A stretch of 64,000 nt of DNA from Nonomuraea jiangxiensis (GTDB lineage: Bacteria; Actinomycetota; Actinomycetes; Streptosporangiales; Streptosporangiaceae). The position numbers were made by a program, and so were the translations under genes. The notes beneath the pieces were generated by a model that was not told the DNA's origin, made no database searches, and saw only the letters and a list, made by a program, of their open reading frames with translations. The stretch covers positions 124,001 to 188,000 of the forward strand of contig NZ_FNDJ01000020.1 in assembly GCF_900099965.1 (NCBI RefSeq), read 5' to 3'. This document shows positions 49,507 to 58,572 of the stretch, in pieces. The first letter of the stretch is position 1. Every line of letters begins with the position of its first letter.

Positions 49507-51420
49507 GTGGAGCAGGAAGAACCCAAGCGCGAAGCGGGCGATCGGCGGCCGGCCCGTCGTGACCGTGCGAAAACAGTAAGTAGTCAACGCATGACAGGAT
49601 CGCCGGGCCTCATCCACGCGCTCGCCGCCCCCGATCGTCTCAAGGCCCTCGAACGGGTCACCACGATCGAGGCGCTGGCCAGGGAGACGCTCGACCGCTC
49701 GGCCCGGCTGGCCGCCCGGCTCCTCGACGTTCCCGTGGTGCTGGTCACGTTCGTGGAGACCGACCGGCAGCGGGTCGTCCAGCACGTGGGGTCGCGCCAT
49801 CCCCGGACGGCGGAGCGCATCATGCCCCTGAGCTGGGGTTTCTCCCCCATCGTGGTGATCAGGGAGCAGCCCTTGGTCATCGGGGACGTCCGCTCCCACG
49901 CCGCGTACGCTTCCAACCCCGCCGTCGGGCCCACCCGGATGCGTGCCTTCGCCGGCGTTCCGCTGGTCCTGGACGGGCAGGCGGTCGGGACGATGTGCGC
50001 CGTACACACCCGGCCCCACCGCTGGACCACCGACCAGCTCCGCACCCTCGGGGAGCTGGCCACGGCGGCCATGTCCGAGATCCGCCTGCAGCTCGAGTTC
50101 TCGGCGACCAGCCGGCTGAGCGCGCAGGCCGAGGCCACCCGCAGGCGCTCGCAGCAACTTCAGGGTCTGGCCCAGGCCAGTATCGAGATCAACTCCGCGA
50201 GCTCGCTCGCCGAGGCCCTGAACACCGTCACGGAGAAGGCCCGCAAGCTGATCGGCGCGCACCAGTCGACGTCGAGCCTGACCCGCAGCCGATCATGGGC
50301 CCAGACGGTCACCGCCACCTCGCTGTCGGACAAATACGCCGCCTGGCGCGGCTTCGATGCCGCTCCCACCGGTGAGGGCATCTACGCCCAGGTGTGCAGC
50401 GGCAACCAGACGATGCGGCTGAGCCAGGAAGAGCTCGAAGCGCAGCCGGGATGGCGCGGCTTCGGCGAATACGCGGACCGGCACCCGCCGATGCGCGGCT
50501 GGCTGGCCGTGCCGCTGATCGCTTCCGACGGCGGCAACCTGGGCCTGATCCAGGTCTCCGACAAGATGGACGGCGGCGACTTCACCATCGACGACGAGGC
50601 GATCCTCACCCAGCTCGCCGAGCTGGCCGCCTCCTGCATCGAGAAGACCGCGGCGCTGGACAAGCAGCGCGAGATCGCCCGTACGCTGCAGCAGAGCCTG
50701 CTGCCCCCGCACCTGCCGGACATCCCCGGCGTGGAGCTGGCCGCGCGTTATCACTCCGCCGACGACGAGTCCCAGGTGGGCGGGGACTTCTACGACGTGT
50801 TCCAATCGCGTGACGGCCGCTGGGGGATCATCCTCGGCGACGTCTGCGGCAAGGACACCGAGGCGGCGAGCCTCACCGCGCTCGTCCGTCACACCGCTCG
50901 CGCGGCCTTGATGATCGACCCGGACCCGGCCCATGTCGCCCGCGTGCTCAACGACGCCGTACGGACGCACGCCACCGAACGCTTCTGCACCCTGATCTAC
51001 CTCACCCTGTGCGCGGAGGGCGACGGGCTCCACGTCGACATGGCGGTGTGCGGGCACCCGCTGCCGCTCCGCGTGGACCGGCGCGGCGCCGTACGCGAGG
51101 TCGGCGAGCCCGGCCCGCTGATCGGCGTGCTGTCCCGGCTCTCCGTGCGGACCACCCGCTTCGCCATGTCGCCAGGGGACACGCTGATGCTCTTCACCGA
51201 CGGCATCACCGAGGCCCGCCGGCACGGCCCCATGTTCGGCGAGACCATGCTCCCCGCCCTGCTCAAAGGCTCGGCGACGATGCCGCTGCCCGAACTCGCC
51301 GACACCGTCAGCCAGGCGGCGCTGGACTATCAGGGCGGGCGGCTGAACGACGACATCGCGACCCTGTTCGTCCGCGCGGCACCCGGCGGAGGCGTCCGCG
51401 CGGCACCCGGCGGAGCCTGA
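49507..51420 (+). CDS. GAF-GAF-PP2C (SpoIIE/RsbU-type) Ser/Thr phosphatase
   Basis: A 637-residue signalling protein with two GAF sensory domains (about 45-195, 215-385) and a PPM phosphatase domain (about 420-625). The phosphatase shows metal-site motifs GGDFYDVF, GDVCGKDTEAA, FTDGITEAR and NDDIATLFV. It likely dephosphorylates an anti-sigma-factor antagonist. The GTG at 49507 has GAGGAAGG upstream; an ATG at 49591 is an alternative and lies nearer the first domain. The C-terminus has a tandem RAAPGG[GV] duplication. No antagonist or anti-sigma gene lies adjacent. Confidence 0.88.
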   Translation: MEQEEPKREAGDRRPARRDRAKTVSSQRMTGSPGLIHALAAPDRLKALERVTTIEALARETLDRSARLAARLLDVPVVLVTFVETDRQRVVQHVGSRHPRTAERIMPLSWGFSPIVVIREQPLVIGDVRSHAAYASNPAVGPTRMRAFAGVPLVLDGQAVGTMCAVHTRPHRWTTDQLRTLGELATAAMSEIRLQLEFSATSRLSAQAEATRRRSQQLQGLAQASIEINSASSLAEALNTVTEKARKLIGAHQSTSSLTRSRSWAQTVTATSLSDKYAAWRGFDAAPTGEGIYAQVCSGNQTMRLSQEELEAQPGWRGFGEYADRHPPMRGWLAVPLIASDGGNLGLIQVSDKMDGGDFTIDDEAILTQLAELAASCIEKTAALDKQREIARTLQQSLLPPHLPDIPGVELAARYHSADDESQVGGDFYDVFQSRDGRWGIILGDVCGKDTEAASLTALVRHTARAALMIDPDPAHVARVLNDAVRTHATERFCTLIYLTLCAEGDGLHVDMAVCGHPLPLRVDRRGAVREVGEPGPLIGVLSRLSVRTTRFAMSPGDTLMLFTDGITEARRHGPMFGETMLPALLKGSATMPLPELADTVSQAALDYQGGRLNDDIATLFVRAAPGGGVRAAPGGA

Positions 51421-51429
51421 CGCCCGATC

Positions 51430-52242
51430 TCAGGGGACTCGGCCGACGCCGCAGAGGATGTCGGCGCCGCCGGGGCCGGCGAGCGAGGGGTCGAGGACCT
51501 CGGCACGCCACTCGGTGGTCGACACCAGGCCCGGCTCCATCAGCTCCAGCCCCTCGAAGAAGCCGGCCACCTGCTCGCGCGTGCGCGGCGTCAGGTTCCC
51601 GGCGCTGGTCCTGCTGTAGACCTCGCGCCCCTCACCCACCACGTCACCCTCCAACTCCCCCACGGTCACGTGGGAGATGATCAGGTAACTGCCGGAGGGC
51701 AGGACCTCGCGAACGCCCCGGACGAGGCCCTCCACCACGTCGTCGTCCGGGATGAAGTGCAGCACGGCCAGCATCAGCACGGCCAGGGGCTGCCCGAAGT
51801 CGAGGTGGCCGGTGATCTCGGGATGGCCGAGTACGGCCTTGGGCTCGCGCATGTCGGCCTCCACCACGATGGTGTCGGCGTTCTCCGCCAGCAGGGCACG
51901 GGCATGCACCAGCACGATCGGGTCGTTGTCGACGTAGACCACCCGTGAGCCGGGCGAGACGCGGGCCGCCACCTGGTGCACGTTCTCCTGTGTGGGCAGG
52001 CCGGTGCCGAGGTCGAGGAACTGCCGGATCCCGCTCTCGGCCACCGCGTGCACGGCCCGGCCCAGGAACGCCCGGTTGGCCTGGGCGATCTCCTTGGCGT
52101 TGGGCGAGAGCTGCATGATGTGCGCGGCGGCAGCCCGGTCGGCGGCGAAGTTGTCCTTGCCGTCCAGCAGGTAGTCGTACATCCGGGCCACGCTCGGCAC
52201 CGTCGGATCCACCCCTGCGGGAACCCACTCCTGCTCGGTCAT
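51430..52242 (-). CDS. DUF574-type S-adenosylmethionine-dependent methyltransferase
   Basis: A 270-residue member of the same actinobacterial family as the protein at 25620-26456. It keeps all landmarks: VARMYDYLLDGKDNFAADR, motif I FLDLGTGLPT, VVYVDNDPIVL, and LAVLHFIPD. The ATG has GAGGAG just upstream. Family substrates are unknown; members are very numerous in actinomycetes. It is convergent with the PP2C gene, 9 bases apart. Confidence 0.85.
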   Translation of the reverse strand: MTEQEWVPAGVDPTVPSVARMYDYLLDGKDNFAADRAAAAHIMQLSPNAKEIAQANRAFLGRAVHAVAESGIRQFLDLGTGLPTQENVHQVAARVSPGSRVVYVDNDPIVLVHARALLAENADTIVVEADMREPKAVLGHPEITGHLDFGQPLAVLMLAVLHFIPDDDVVEGLVRGVREVLPSGSYLIISHVTVGELEGDVVGEGREVYSRTSAGNLTPRTREQVAGFFEGLELMEPGLVSTTEWRAEVLDPSLAGPGGADILCGVGRVP

Positions 52243-52658
52243 GCTCCTCCTCGTCCTCACGCTCGGTTCCGGATCTCCAAGAATCATTGCATCGGCAAGG
52301 AATCAGCCCGTGGCAGGGGTACGCCTCCCCGCGATCAGTGCAGGTCGATCGGGGGCCGGACAAATCGGAGCCGGGCGCCGAGGTGATGCCGCTGCCCCCG
52401 GCCCTTCGCGCCACCCATGGCTTCGTGCGCCGTGGTGAAGGTCCCTTGACCCCACCACTCCTCCGGTGGCCGTTTCCCGCGTGGGCACCGGGTTCCTCCC
52501 CTTGAGTTGGTAACGGCACCTTACCAGCGGGTATTGTCGAAAGCGTTATGGTGTGTAGCACATCGTGACCGTCCATCCCCCATCGGACGTCCAGCTCAAC
52601 CAGGCCCGTACGCGAGCCCCCAGGGACCGTACGGTCCGCCGGCCGAGGGGATCGGAGG
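52243..52658. other. 416-base divergent intergenic region
   Basis: No gene supported. It carries the promoters of the DUF574 gene (minus) and the histidine kinase gene (plus). GGTAA-cggcacc-TTACC (52510-52526) is a short inverted repeat in the AT-richer part, and TTGTCG and TATGGT-like elements follow at about 52535-52555. Confidence 0.45.
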
Positions 52659-54092
52659 ATGAACGCAAGTCACAACAGCTCCATCACCGCCCGCATCACG
52701 CTCTTCACCGGCGTGGTGGCGGCTCTCATGTGCACCTTGCTCGCGGTCGTCCTGATGATCGCCATCCATCGCTTCGCCACCGGCGAACTGACGGAGGAGG
52801 TCCGCGCGACCAGCGGCCGGGTGGCCCTGAACGTCGAGCAGCAGGACGTGCTGGACTACCCGCTCGCCCACCGGTCGTCCCGCAACGTCCAGATCGTCGA
52901 CAACCACGGGCGCGTCGTCACCTCGACCCCCGAGCTGCGCGGCCGGCCGCCCATGGCGACGCTGACCCCCGACGCCGGGACCAGCGACGCGGTCGTGTGC
53001 GACGGGGTCTTCGGGCCCGGCAGGTGCGACATCGTGGTGGCTCAGTCGGCCCATCGGCCGGAGGGGACCTGGACCGTCTACACCTCCTCGCCTGCGATCC
53101 CCGTGTGGGTCGAGCCCTGGCTCGCCGCTCTGGTGACCGGCTCGGCGATCGTACTCGCCCTGTCCGTCACCTACCTCGGCAACCGCATCGTCACCGCCTC
53201 GCTCCGGCCGGTCAGCGCCATCCGGAGGGAGCTCGACGAGATCAACGCCTCCTGTCCCGGCCGCCAGGTGCCCGTACCGGGCAGCGACGACGAGATTCAC
53301 GAACTGGCCGACAGCATCAACCACACGCTGACCCGGCTGGAGGCCGCGATGGAGCAGCAGCGCCAGTTCGCCTTCGACGCCTCCCACGACCTGAGAAGCC
53401 CGATCGCCGCCATGCGCGCGGAGGTGGAGGACGCCCTGATGGCGCCGCAGGAGACGAGCGTGCCCATCCTCGGCACCACCGTACTGACCAGCCTTGACCG
53501 CCTGGAGTCGATCGTCTCCGACCTGTTGACCATCGCCCGGCTGGACGCGGGCACGCCGAGCGCGCGTGTGCCGGTCAACCTGGCCGAACTGGTGGACGAG
53601 GAGTGCCGGATGCGCCACCAGACCACCAAGCGCATCGTCTGCCGCCTCGACCCCGGCGTGGTGGTGCTGAGCGACCGGCTGCGCCTGGGCCGCCTGTTCA
53701 CCAACCTGCTCGACAATGCCGACCGGCACGCCGAACGCACGATCAGCGTCAACGTACGGCAGGTCGCCGGCGAGGAGCCGGGCGGCCCGCGCTGCCCCCA
53801 GGGTGTGGCGGTGCTGGAGGTGATCGACGACGGGCCGGGCATCGAGCCGGACAAGCGCGAGCTGGTGTTCCAGCGGTTCGCCCGGCTGGACGCCGCCCGC
53901 AGCAAGGACGCCGGCGGCACCGGCCTGGGCCTCCCGATCGCCCGGCAGATCGCCGAGGCCGACGGGGGAACCCTGCGGATCGAGGACAGCGACCGCGGTG
54001 CCTGCTTCACCCTCCGCCTCCCCCGCCACCCCAAACCCCCGGCCCCCACACCCCCGACCGGCCCGGTGGTCACCGAGATCGCACCGGACTGA
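52659..54092 (+). CDS. Orphan membrane sensor histidine kinase
   Basis: A 477-residue kinase. Helices lie at about 16-38 and 150-172 around an extracytoplasmic domain with two Cys (in VVCDGVFGPGRCD). A HAMP region follows, then the HisKA block FDASHDLRSPIAAM (His about 243). The ATPase motifs are NLLDNADRH (N box), DDGPGIEP (G1) and GGTGLGLPIA (G2). The C-terminus is Pro-rich. No response regulator gene lies on either side, so its partner is elsewhere. It is preceded by a GGAGG 6 bases before the ATG. Confidence 0.92.
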   Translation: MNASHNSSITARITLFTGVVAALMCTLLAVVLMIAIHRFATGELTEEVRATSGRVALNVEQQDVLDYPLAHRSSRNVQIVDNHGRVVTSTPELRGRPPMATLTPDAGTSDAVVCDGVFGPGRCDIVVAQSAHRPEGTWTVYTSSPAIPVWVEPWLAALVTGSAIVLALSVTYLGNRIVTASLRPVSAIRRELDEINASCPGRQVPVPGSDDEIHELADSINHTLTRLEAAMEQQRQFAFDASHDLRSPIAAMRAEVEDALMAPQETSVPILGTTVLTSLDRLESIVSDLLTIARLDAGTPSARVPVNLAELVDEECRMRHQTTKRIVCRLDPGVVVLSDRLRLGRLFTNLLDNADRHAERTISVNVRQVAGEEPGGPRCPQGVAVLEVIDDGPGIEPDKRELVFQRFARLDAARSKDAGGTGLGLPIARQIAEADGGTLRIEDSDRGACFTLRLPRHPKPPAPTPPTGPVVTEIAPD

Positions 54093-54094
54093 CC

Positions 54095-54125
54095 CCGCCA
54101 CCCGGATAACGTAGACCGGTGGCGG
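54095..54125 (+). terminator. Hairpin after the histidine kinase gene
   Basis: CCGCCACC (54095-54102) and GGTGGCGG (54118-54125) form a perfect 8-bp stem with a 15-base loop directly after the stop codon. Confidence 0.55.
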
Positions 54126-54149
54126 CTCGGCCTTGGCAGGAGTCCTCTG

Positions 54150-56189
54150 ATGGAATACCAGTCAGTAAGTTTCGTGGATCCGCTCCCTGAGGCCAGAATT
54201 TCTCCTATGACCCCTTCACCGCTTACGTCCGGTGACCCCCAACGGTTAGGAGACCTGGAACTCCTCGGCAGACTGGGCGCAGGTGGACAGGGCGTCGTCT
54301 ATCTGGCCACGGACTCCACGGGAGCGCGCGTCGCCGTGAAGTGGCTGCGGCAGGACCAGTCGGACGACGCCGCCAACCTCGGGCGTTTCCTGCGCGAGGC
54401 GGAGGTCGCCCAGCGGGTCGCCCCGTTCTGCACCGCCGCCGTGCTCGGCACGGGCGTCGAGCAGGAGCGGCCGTACATCGTGAGCGAGTTCGTCGAGGGC
54501 CTGTCCCTGCAGCAGGCGGTGCAGCAGGACGGCCCGCGCACCGGCGCGGCGCTGGACCGGCTGGCCATCGGCACCGCCACCGCGCTGGCCGCGATCCACC
54601 AGGCCGAGATCGTGCACCGGGACTTCAAGCCGGCCAACGTCATCCTCGCCGCGGACGGCCCACGTGTGATCGACTTCGGCATCGCGCGCGCTCTCTCGGC
54701 CACCTCCACGTTCAGCAACACGCCGATCGGGACGCCCGCGTACATGTCTCCCGAGCAGATCAACGGGGCCGCGGTCGGGCCGGCCTCCGACCTGTTCTCC
54801 TGGGCCGGCACGATGGTCTTCGCCTCCTGCGGGCGGCCGCCGTTCGGCGACGGCCCGCCGCAGCCGCTGATCAACCGGGTGTTCACCGCCCAACCGGACC
54901 TGGGCCGGCTCGACGGGCCGCTGCGCGACGTGGTGCGGAGGTGCCTGGCCAAGGATCCGGCCGCACGGCCGACGGCCGAGCAGGTGATCCGGCTGCTGCT
55001 GGGCCATCCGGTGCCCGACGCCAACCTCCTCGTACGGGGGGCCGAGCAGGCCGCGGTGAGCGGCCGGCCCACCCTGGAGCCGAGGCGGAACAGGCGGCCG
55101 CTCGCCATCGGCCTCGCCGCCGCGGCCGCCCTGGTGCTGGCGGCGGCCGTCACCGTGCCCACGATGCTACGGAACGACCCGGCCGCGACCGGCTCCACGA
55201 CGGCACCCGCCACCGGGACCACTTCCGGGCAGCCGGAGACCTCGACGCCGCCCCCGACGGCCCCGGCCACGCTGACGAGGACGACGCTGCCCGGTGGGTC
55301 GATCAGGCTCTACGAGCGCCCGGCCGATCGGGTCACGCTGACGGCGTACGAGGTCTACGACAAGAAGCTCAAGGACGACATCGACTACGCCAGGCAGTCG
55401 CTGCACGGCTCCTTCGAGCGGTACCCGGAGAACTGGGAGTCCCTCGTATCCCCCGACGGCCGCTATCTCGCCGGACGGGCCCAGGAGTACACCTCGGACG
55501 ACTACGACTCGGTCCTGTTCACCGACAGGCAGGCGGGCTCCACCTTCCGGGTCAAGACCGTGAAGGAGCCGCTGATCTCCACCATCCGCTCCTGGTCAAA
55601 GGACGGCTCCAAGCTCCTGCTCAATATCGACCGGAAGACCAGGGGCGAGGACGGCAAGGACGAGTGGGTCTCCCTGGGCTTCGCCGTCGTGGACGTGCCC
55701 CGGGCCGAGGTGAGCGTGGTCAACGTGGCCGACGACTCGGTCCGGGGCTCCGACTTCGGCTGGGACGGCCACGACGACGGCGTGGTCATCGGCTACGGCG
55801 ACGACGCGGGACTGCGCTTCTTCGACCTGTCCGGCAAGGCCACCCACCAGGTGGCGGGGGTCGGGCCGCTCGCGTCCGGCACCACGGAGCTCTTCTCCCC
55901 CTCGGGCAAGCTGTTCGTGACCGAATGCCCGACAGGCGGCGACGGCGAGACCTGCGTCTGGGCCACCGACACCGGTAAGAAGGTCCGCGAGTTCTCCTCC
56001 GACTGCGACAAGGTGCTCGGCTGGTACGACGAGTCACACCTCTTCTGCTGGGAACAGGACAACAACGCCACCCACAACGAGGTCCGGGTCGTGGCGTTCG
56101 ACGGGAAGCTGACGCGCAAGCTGCTGGAGACCTCGAACAAGCTGGACTTCACTCCCTACTTCACGGTCACGCCCGCCGGCGGCTCCTGA
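54150..56189 (+). CDS. Transmembrane Ser/Thr protein kinase with beta-propeller-like ectodomain
   Basis: A 679-residue receptor-like kinase. The kinase domain (about 32-285) has the Gly loop GRLGAGGQGVVYLA, the Lys in VAVKWL, the catalytic loop VHRDFKPANV and DFG in VIDFGIARA, and GTPAYMSPEQ. One transmembrane helix is at about 318-340. The outer part (about 365-679) opens with a Thr/Pro-rich stretch and carries WD40/YncE-like strands (YLAGRAQEY, SDYDSVLFTD, FSPSGKLFVTECP) and several Cys. The ATG at 54150 has AGGAG at 7 bases; an ATG at 54207 is possible. The signal it senses is unknown. Confidence 0.88.
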   Translation: MEYQSVSFVDPLPEARISPMTPSPLTSGDPQRLGDLELLGRLGAGGQGVVYLATDSTGARVAVKWLRQDQSDDAANLGRFLREAEVAQRVAPFCTAAVLGTGVEQERPYIVSEFVEGLSLQQAVQQDGPRTGAALDRLAIGTATALAAIHQAEIVHRDFKPANVILAADGPRVIDFGIARALSATSTFSNTPIGTPAYMSPEQINGAAVGPASDLFSWAGTMVFASCGRPPFGDGPPQPLINRVFTAQPDLGRLDGPLRDVVRRCLAKDPAARPTAEQVIRLLLGHPVPDANLLVRGAEQAAVSGRPTLEPRRNRRPLAIGLAAAAALVLAAAVTVPTMLRNDPAATGSTTAPATGTTSGQPETSTPPPTAPATLTRTTLPGGSIRLYERPADRVTLTAYEVYDKKLKDDIDYARQSLHGSFERYPENWESLVSPDGRYLAGRAQEYTSDDYDSVLFTDRQAGSTFRVKTVKEPLISTIRSWSKDGSKLLLNIDRKTRGEDGKDEWVSLGFAVVDVPRAEVSVVNVADDSVRGSDFGWDGHDDGVVIGYGDDAGLRFFDLSGKATHQVAGVGPLASGTTELFSPSGKLFVTECPTGGDGETCVWATDTGKKVREFSSDCDKVLGWYDESHLFCWEQDNNATHNEVRVVAFDGKLTRKLLETSNKLDFTPYFTVTPAGGS

Positions 56190-56201
56190 GCCGGTGATCG
56201 C

Positions 56202-56645
56202 CTACCCGCCCTGCTGGGATCCGCGGTCGGGGCGGGGCCAGGGGCGGCCGCCGAGGCGTTCGACGTCGGTGTTGAACCGCTTCAGGTAGGCGGCGAAGGC
56301 GGCGACCTCCTCCGGGGTCCAGTCGGCCATCACCCGCTCCAGGCCGCGGATGTTCCTGGCCCGTTCGTCGTCGAGATAGCGCTCGCCCGCCTCGGTGAGG
56401 CGGAACTTGCGGGCGATCCCGCCCTCGGGGTCGGGGATGCGCTCGGCCAGCCCGTCGCGGAGCAGGGCGGAGGTGTGCCGGTTGAGGGTGGACACGTCGA
56501 GGCCGAACGCCTCGCTGAGCTGCCCGATGGACATCATGCCCTCCATCCGGATGCGGCTGAGCAGGATGTACGCGCTGCGATCCGGGTGCCGGTGCCTCCC
56601 GAGCAGCATGGTCTCGTACTCGATCAGGTGTGTGGGCTTGTCCAC
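56202..56645 (-). CDS. MarR-family transcriptional regulator
   Basis: A 147-residue winged-helix regulator with the helix-turn-helix SIGQLSEAFGLDVSTLNRHTSALLRDG and the wing RIPDPEGGIARKFRLTEAG. The GTG at 56645 follows GGAGGGAGGG. It is divergent from a drug-efflux-type MFS gene, with two inverted repeats between them, so it probably represses the pump. Confidence 0.88.
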   Translation of the reverse strand: MDKPTHLIEYETMLLGRHRHPDRSAYILLSRIRMEGMMSIGQLSEAFGLDVSTLNRHTSALLRDGLAERIPDPEGGIARKFRLTEAGERYLDDERARNIRGLERVMADWTPEEVAAFAAYLKRFNTDVERLGGRPWPRPDRGSQQGG

Positions 56646-56705
56646 CCCGGTCCCTCCCTCCTGGTGCGCGCCAGCATATCGAGCACCCCGATGTGTAACC
56701 CCCAC

Positions 56706-56743
56706 AGTGTGTGCATTTAACACACTATGTGTAGAGTGCACAC
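56706..56743. promoter_or_regulatory. Two inverted repeats between MarR and MFS genes
   Basis: AGTGTGT-gcattta-ACACACT (56706-56726) is a perfect 7-bp inverted repeat. GTGT-agagtgc-ACAC (56729-56743) follows directly, with the same spacer length. They lie 36 bases before the MFS start and 61 bases before the MarR start, and fit operator sites for the MarR protein. Confidence 0.7.
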
Positions 56744-56778
56744 CGCTTCAGTGTCACAAGAGAAAACGGGGGATCTGC

Positions 56779-58221
56779 GTGGAAGAGCCACCTATCAGCG
56801 CCCGCCCCAACGGCGTCGTCACCGTGATGGCGGCGGCCGGCATCGTCGCCTCACTCACCCAGACCCTGGTCGTGCCCCTGATCGGCCAGTTGCCGACCCT
56901 GCTGCACACCACGGCGTCCAACGCCTCCTGGGTGATCACGGTCACGCTGCTCGCCGGAGCGGTGACGACCCCGGTGATGGGCCGGCTGGGCGACCTGTAC
57001 GGCAAGCGCCGCATGATGCTCATCTGCGCGATCCCCCTGATCCTGGGCTGCGTGGTCTGCGCGGTCGCCGGCTCCCTGACGCCCATGATCATCGGACGTG
57101 GACTGCAGGGCATGGGCATGGGCCTGATCCCGCTGGGCATCAGCGCCCTGCGCGACGTGCTGCCGCCGCACCGGCTCGGCCCGGCGATCGCCCTGATGAG
57201 CAGTTCCATGGGCATCGGCGGCGCGCTCGGGCTGCCGCTCGCCGCCGCCGTCGCCGAGTACGCGAACTGGCGGGTCCTGTTCTGGGCCACGGCCGTGCTG
57301 AGCGTGGCGGTGGCCGGGCTCATCTGGCTGCTGCTGCCGGCCACGCCCGCCACCACCCGGGGGCGCGTGGACGTGGTGGGCGCGCTCGGCCTCGGCGTGG
57401 GCCTGGTGTGCCTGCTGCTGGGCTTCTCCAAGGGCGCCGACTGGGGCTGGTCGAGCGGCCTCACGCTCGGGCTGCTGGCCGCCGCGGTGGTCGTGCTCCT
57501 AGCCTGGGGCTGGTGGGAGCTGCGGAACAGGGACCCGCTGGTCGACCTGCGCGTCACCGCCCGGCCACAGGTCCTGCTGACCAACCTGGCCTCGATCGTC
57601 GTCGGCTTCTCGATGTACGCCCAGTCGCTGATCGTCATCCAGATCCTGCAGCTCCCCACGGCCACCGGATACGGCCTGGGGCAGTCGATGCTCGCTGCCG
57701 GCCTGTGGATGGCCCCCTCGGGCCTGATGATGATGATCATCTCCCCGATCGGCGCCCGCCTGTCGGCCGCCCGGGGACCCAAGATCACCCTGATCGTCGG
57801 CAGCCTCATCATGGCGGTCGGCTACGGCTCCTCGCTGGCCCTGCTCGGCTCCACCTGGGGGCTGCTGATCGTCACGTGCCTGTGCAACATAGGCGTCGGA
57901 TTCGCCTACGGCGCGATGCCCGCGCTCATCATGGGTGCCGTGCCGCTGTCGGACACGGCCGCCGCCAACAGCTTCAACTCCCTCATGCGCTCCATCGGCA
58001 CCACCGTGTCGGCCGCGGTGGTCGGCGTGGTGCTGTCGCAGATGACGGTCAGGTTCGGCCCCGTCACGCTGCCGTCCGAGACCGGTTTCCGTACCGGCAT
58101 GCTGATCGGCTGCGTCGCCGCGGTGGTGGCCGCCGCGGTCACCATGACCCTCCCGGCCCGCCGCGCCGAAGCCACGGCAGCCGCTCCCGCCGAGTCCCCC
58201 GTCCCGGCCGCCAACCGCTGA
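56779..58221 (+). CDS. MFS drug-efflux-type transporter (DHA2-like)
   Basis: A 480-residue membrane protein with about 14 hydrophobic helices. The loop 2-3 motif A is GRLGDLYGKRRMM, and motif C-like Gly/Pro residues appear in MGIGGALGLPLAAAVAE. It probably exports a hydrophobic compound by proton antiport. The GTG at 56779 has GGGGGAT upstream; the long open frame reaching further upstream overlaps the MarR gene. It is probably controlled by the divergent MarR. Confidence 0.88.
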   Translation: MEEPPISARPNGVVTVMAAAGIVASLTQTLVVPLIGQLPTLLHTTASNASWVITVTLLAGAVTTPVMGRLGDLYGKRRMMLICAIPLILGCVVCAVAGSLTPMIIGRGLQGMGMGLIPLGISALRDVLPPHRLGPAIALMSSSMGIGGALGLPLAAAVAEYANWRVLFWATAVLSVAVAGLIWLLLPATPATTRGRVDVVGALGLGVGLVCLLLGFSKGADWGWSSGLTLGLLAAAVVVLLAWGWWELRNRDPLVDLRVTARPQVLLTNLASIVVGFSMYAQSLIVIQILQLPTATGYGLGQSMLAAGLWMAPSGLMMMIISPIGARLSAARGPKITLIVGSLIMAVGYGSSLALLGSTWGLLIVTCLCNIGVGFAYGAMPALIMGAVPLSDTAAANSFNSLMRSIGTTVSAAVVGVVLSQMTVRFGPVTLPSETGFRTGMLIGCVAAVVAAAVTMTLPARRAEATAAAPAESPVPAANR

Positions 58222-58452
58222 ACGGGGTAGCAGGCCGGACGGCGGACCGGTGGATCGGGTTGCGGCGATGCCGCAGGACGGTCAGGAGAGCAAAGACCAG
58301 ACCCGTCCGCGAAGTGTCGCCACAACCCGGTCGCCCGGCCGGAACGCGCGTAGTGTGCGACGGGCTACGTCGCCTGCGCGACCTCATGGCGGGTGACGGT
58401 CACCGAGAGCCGACGGCCGTCGCCGCCGGGCCCTCATCCTGGTGAGGCCGAT

Positions 58453-58572
58453 TCACCACCAGCCGCCCCAGCCCCAGAAACCCCGCCTGCGACGGTGGCA
58501 GAAGCGACGGCGACGCCAGCGACGGCAGCCACCCTCCTGGAAGCCAGCCTGAGACCCATGCGTAATAGCCAT
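58453..58572 (-). CDS. 39-residue Arg/Trp-rich peptide, function unknown
   Basis: A small gene not resembling anything I recognise. The peptide starts MAITHGSQAG and continues into a cationic core with ten Arg in three blocks (CRRW, RRRRFC, HRRRR), two Cys seven to nine residues apart, and a tail GFWGWGGWW. The ATG at 58572 has a strong GGGGGAGG 5 bases upstream. A longer frame from 58641 is possible but lacks such a site. Third-position GC is moderate (about 70%), lower than in neighbours. The features would suit a secreted or membrane-active peptide or a modified-peptide precursor, but no modifying enzyme lies adjacent. The AT-rich DNA upstream (58600-58680) may hold its promoter. Confidence 0.55.
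   Translation of the reverse strand: MAITHGSQAGFQEGGCRRWRRRRFCHRRRRGFWGWGGWW

Noticed and set aside
52243..52658. Missing response regulator for the histidine kinase
   Set aside because: Examined on both strands; no receiver-domain frame is present in this interval, and downstream is a Ser/Thr kinase.
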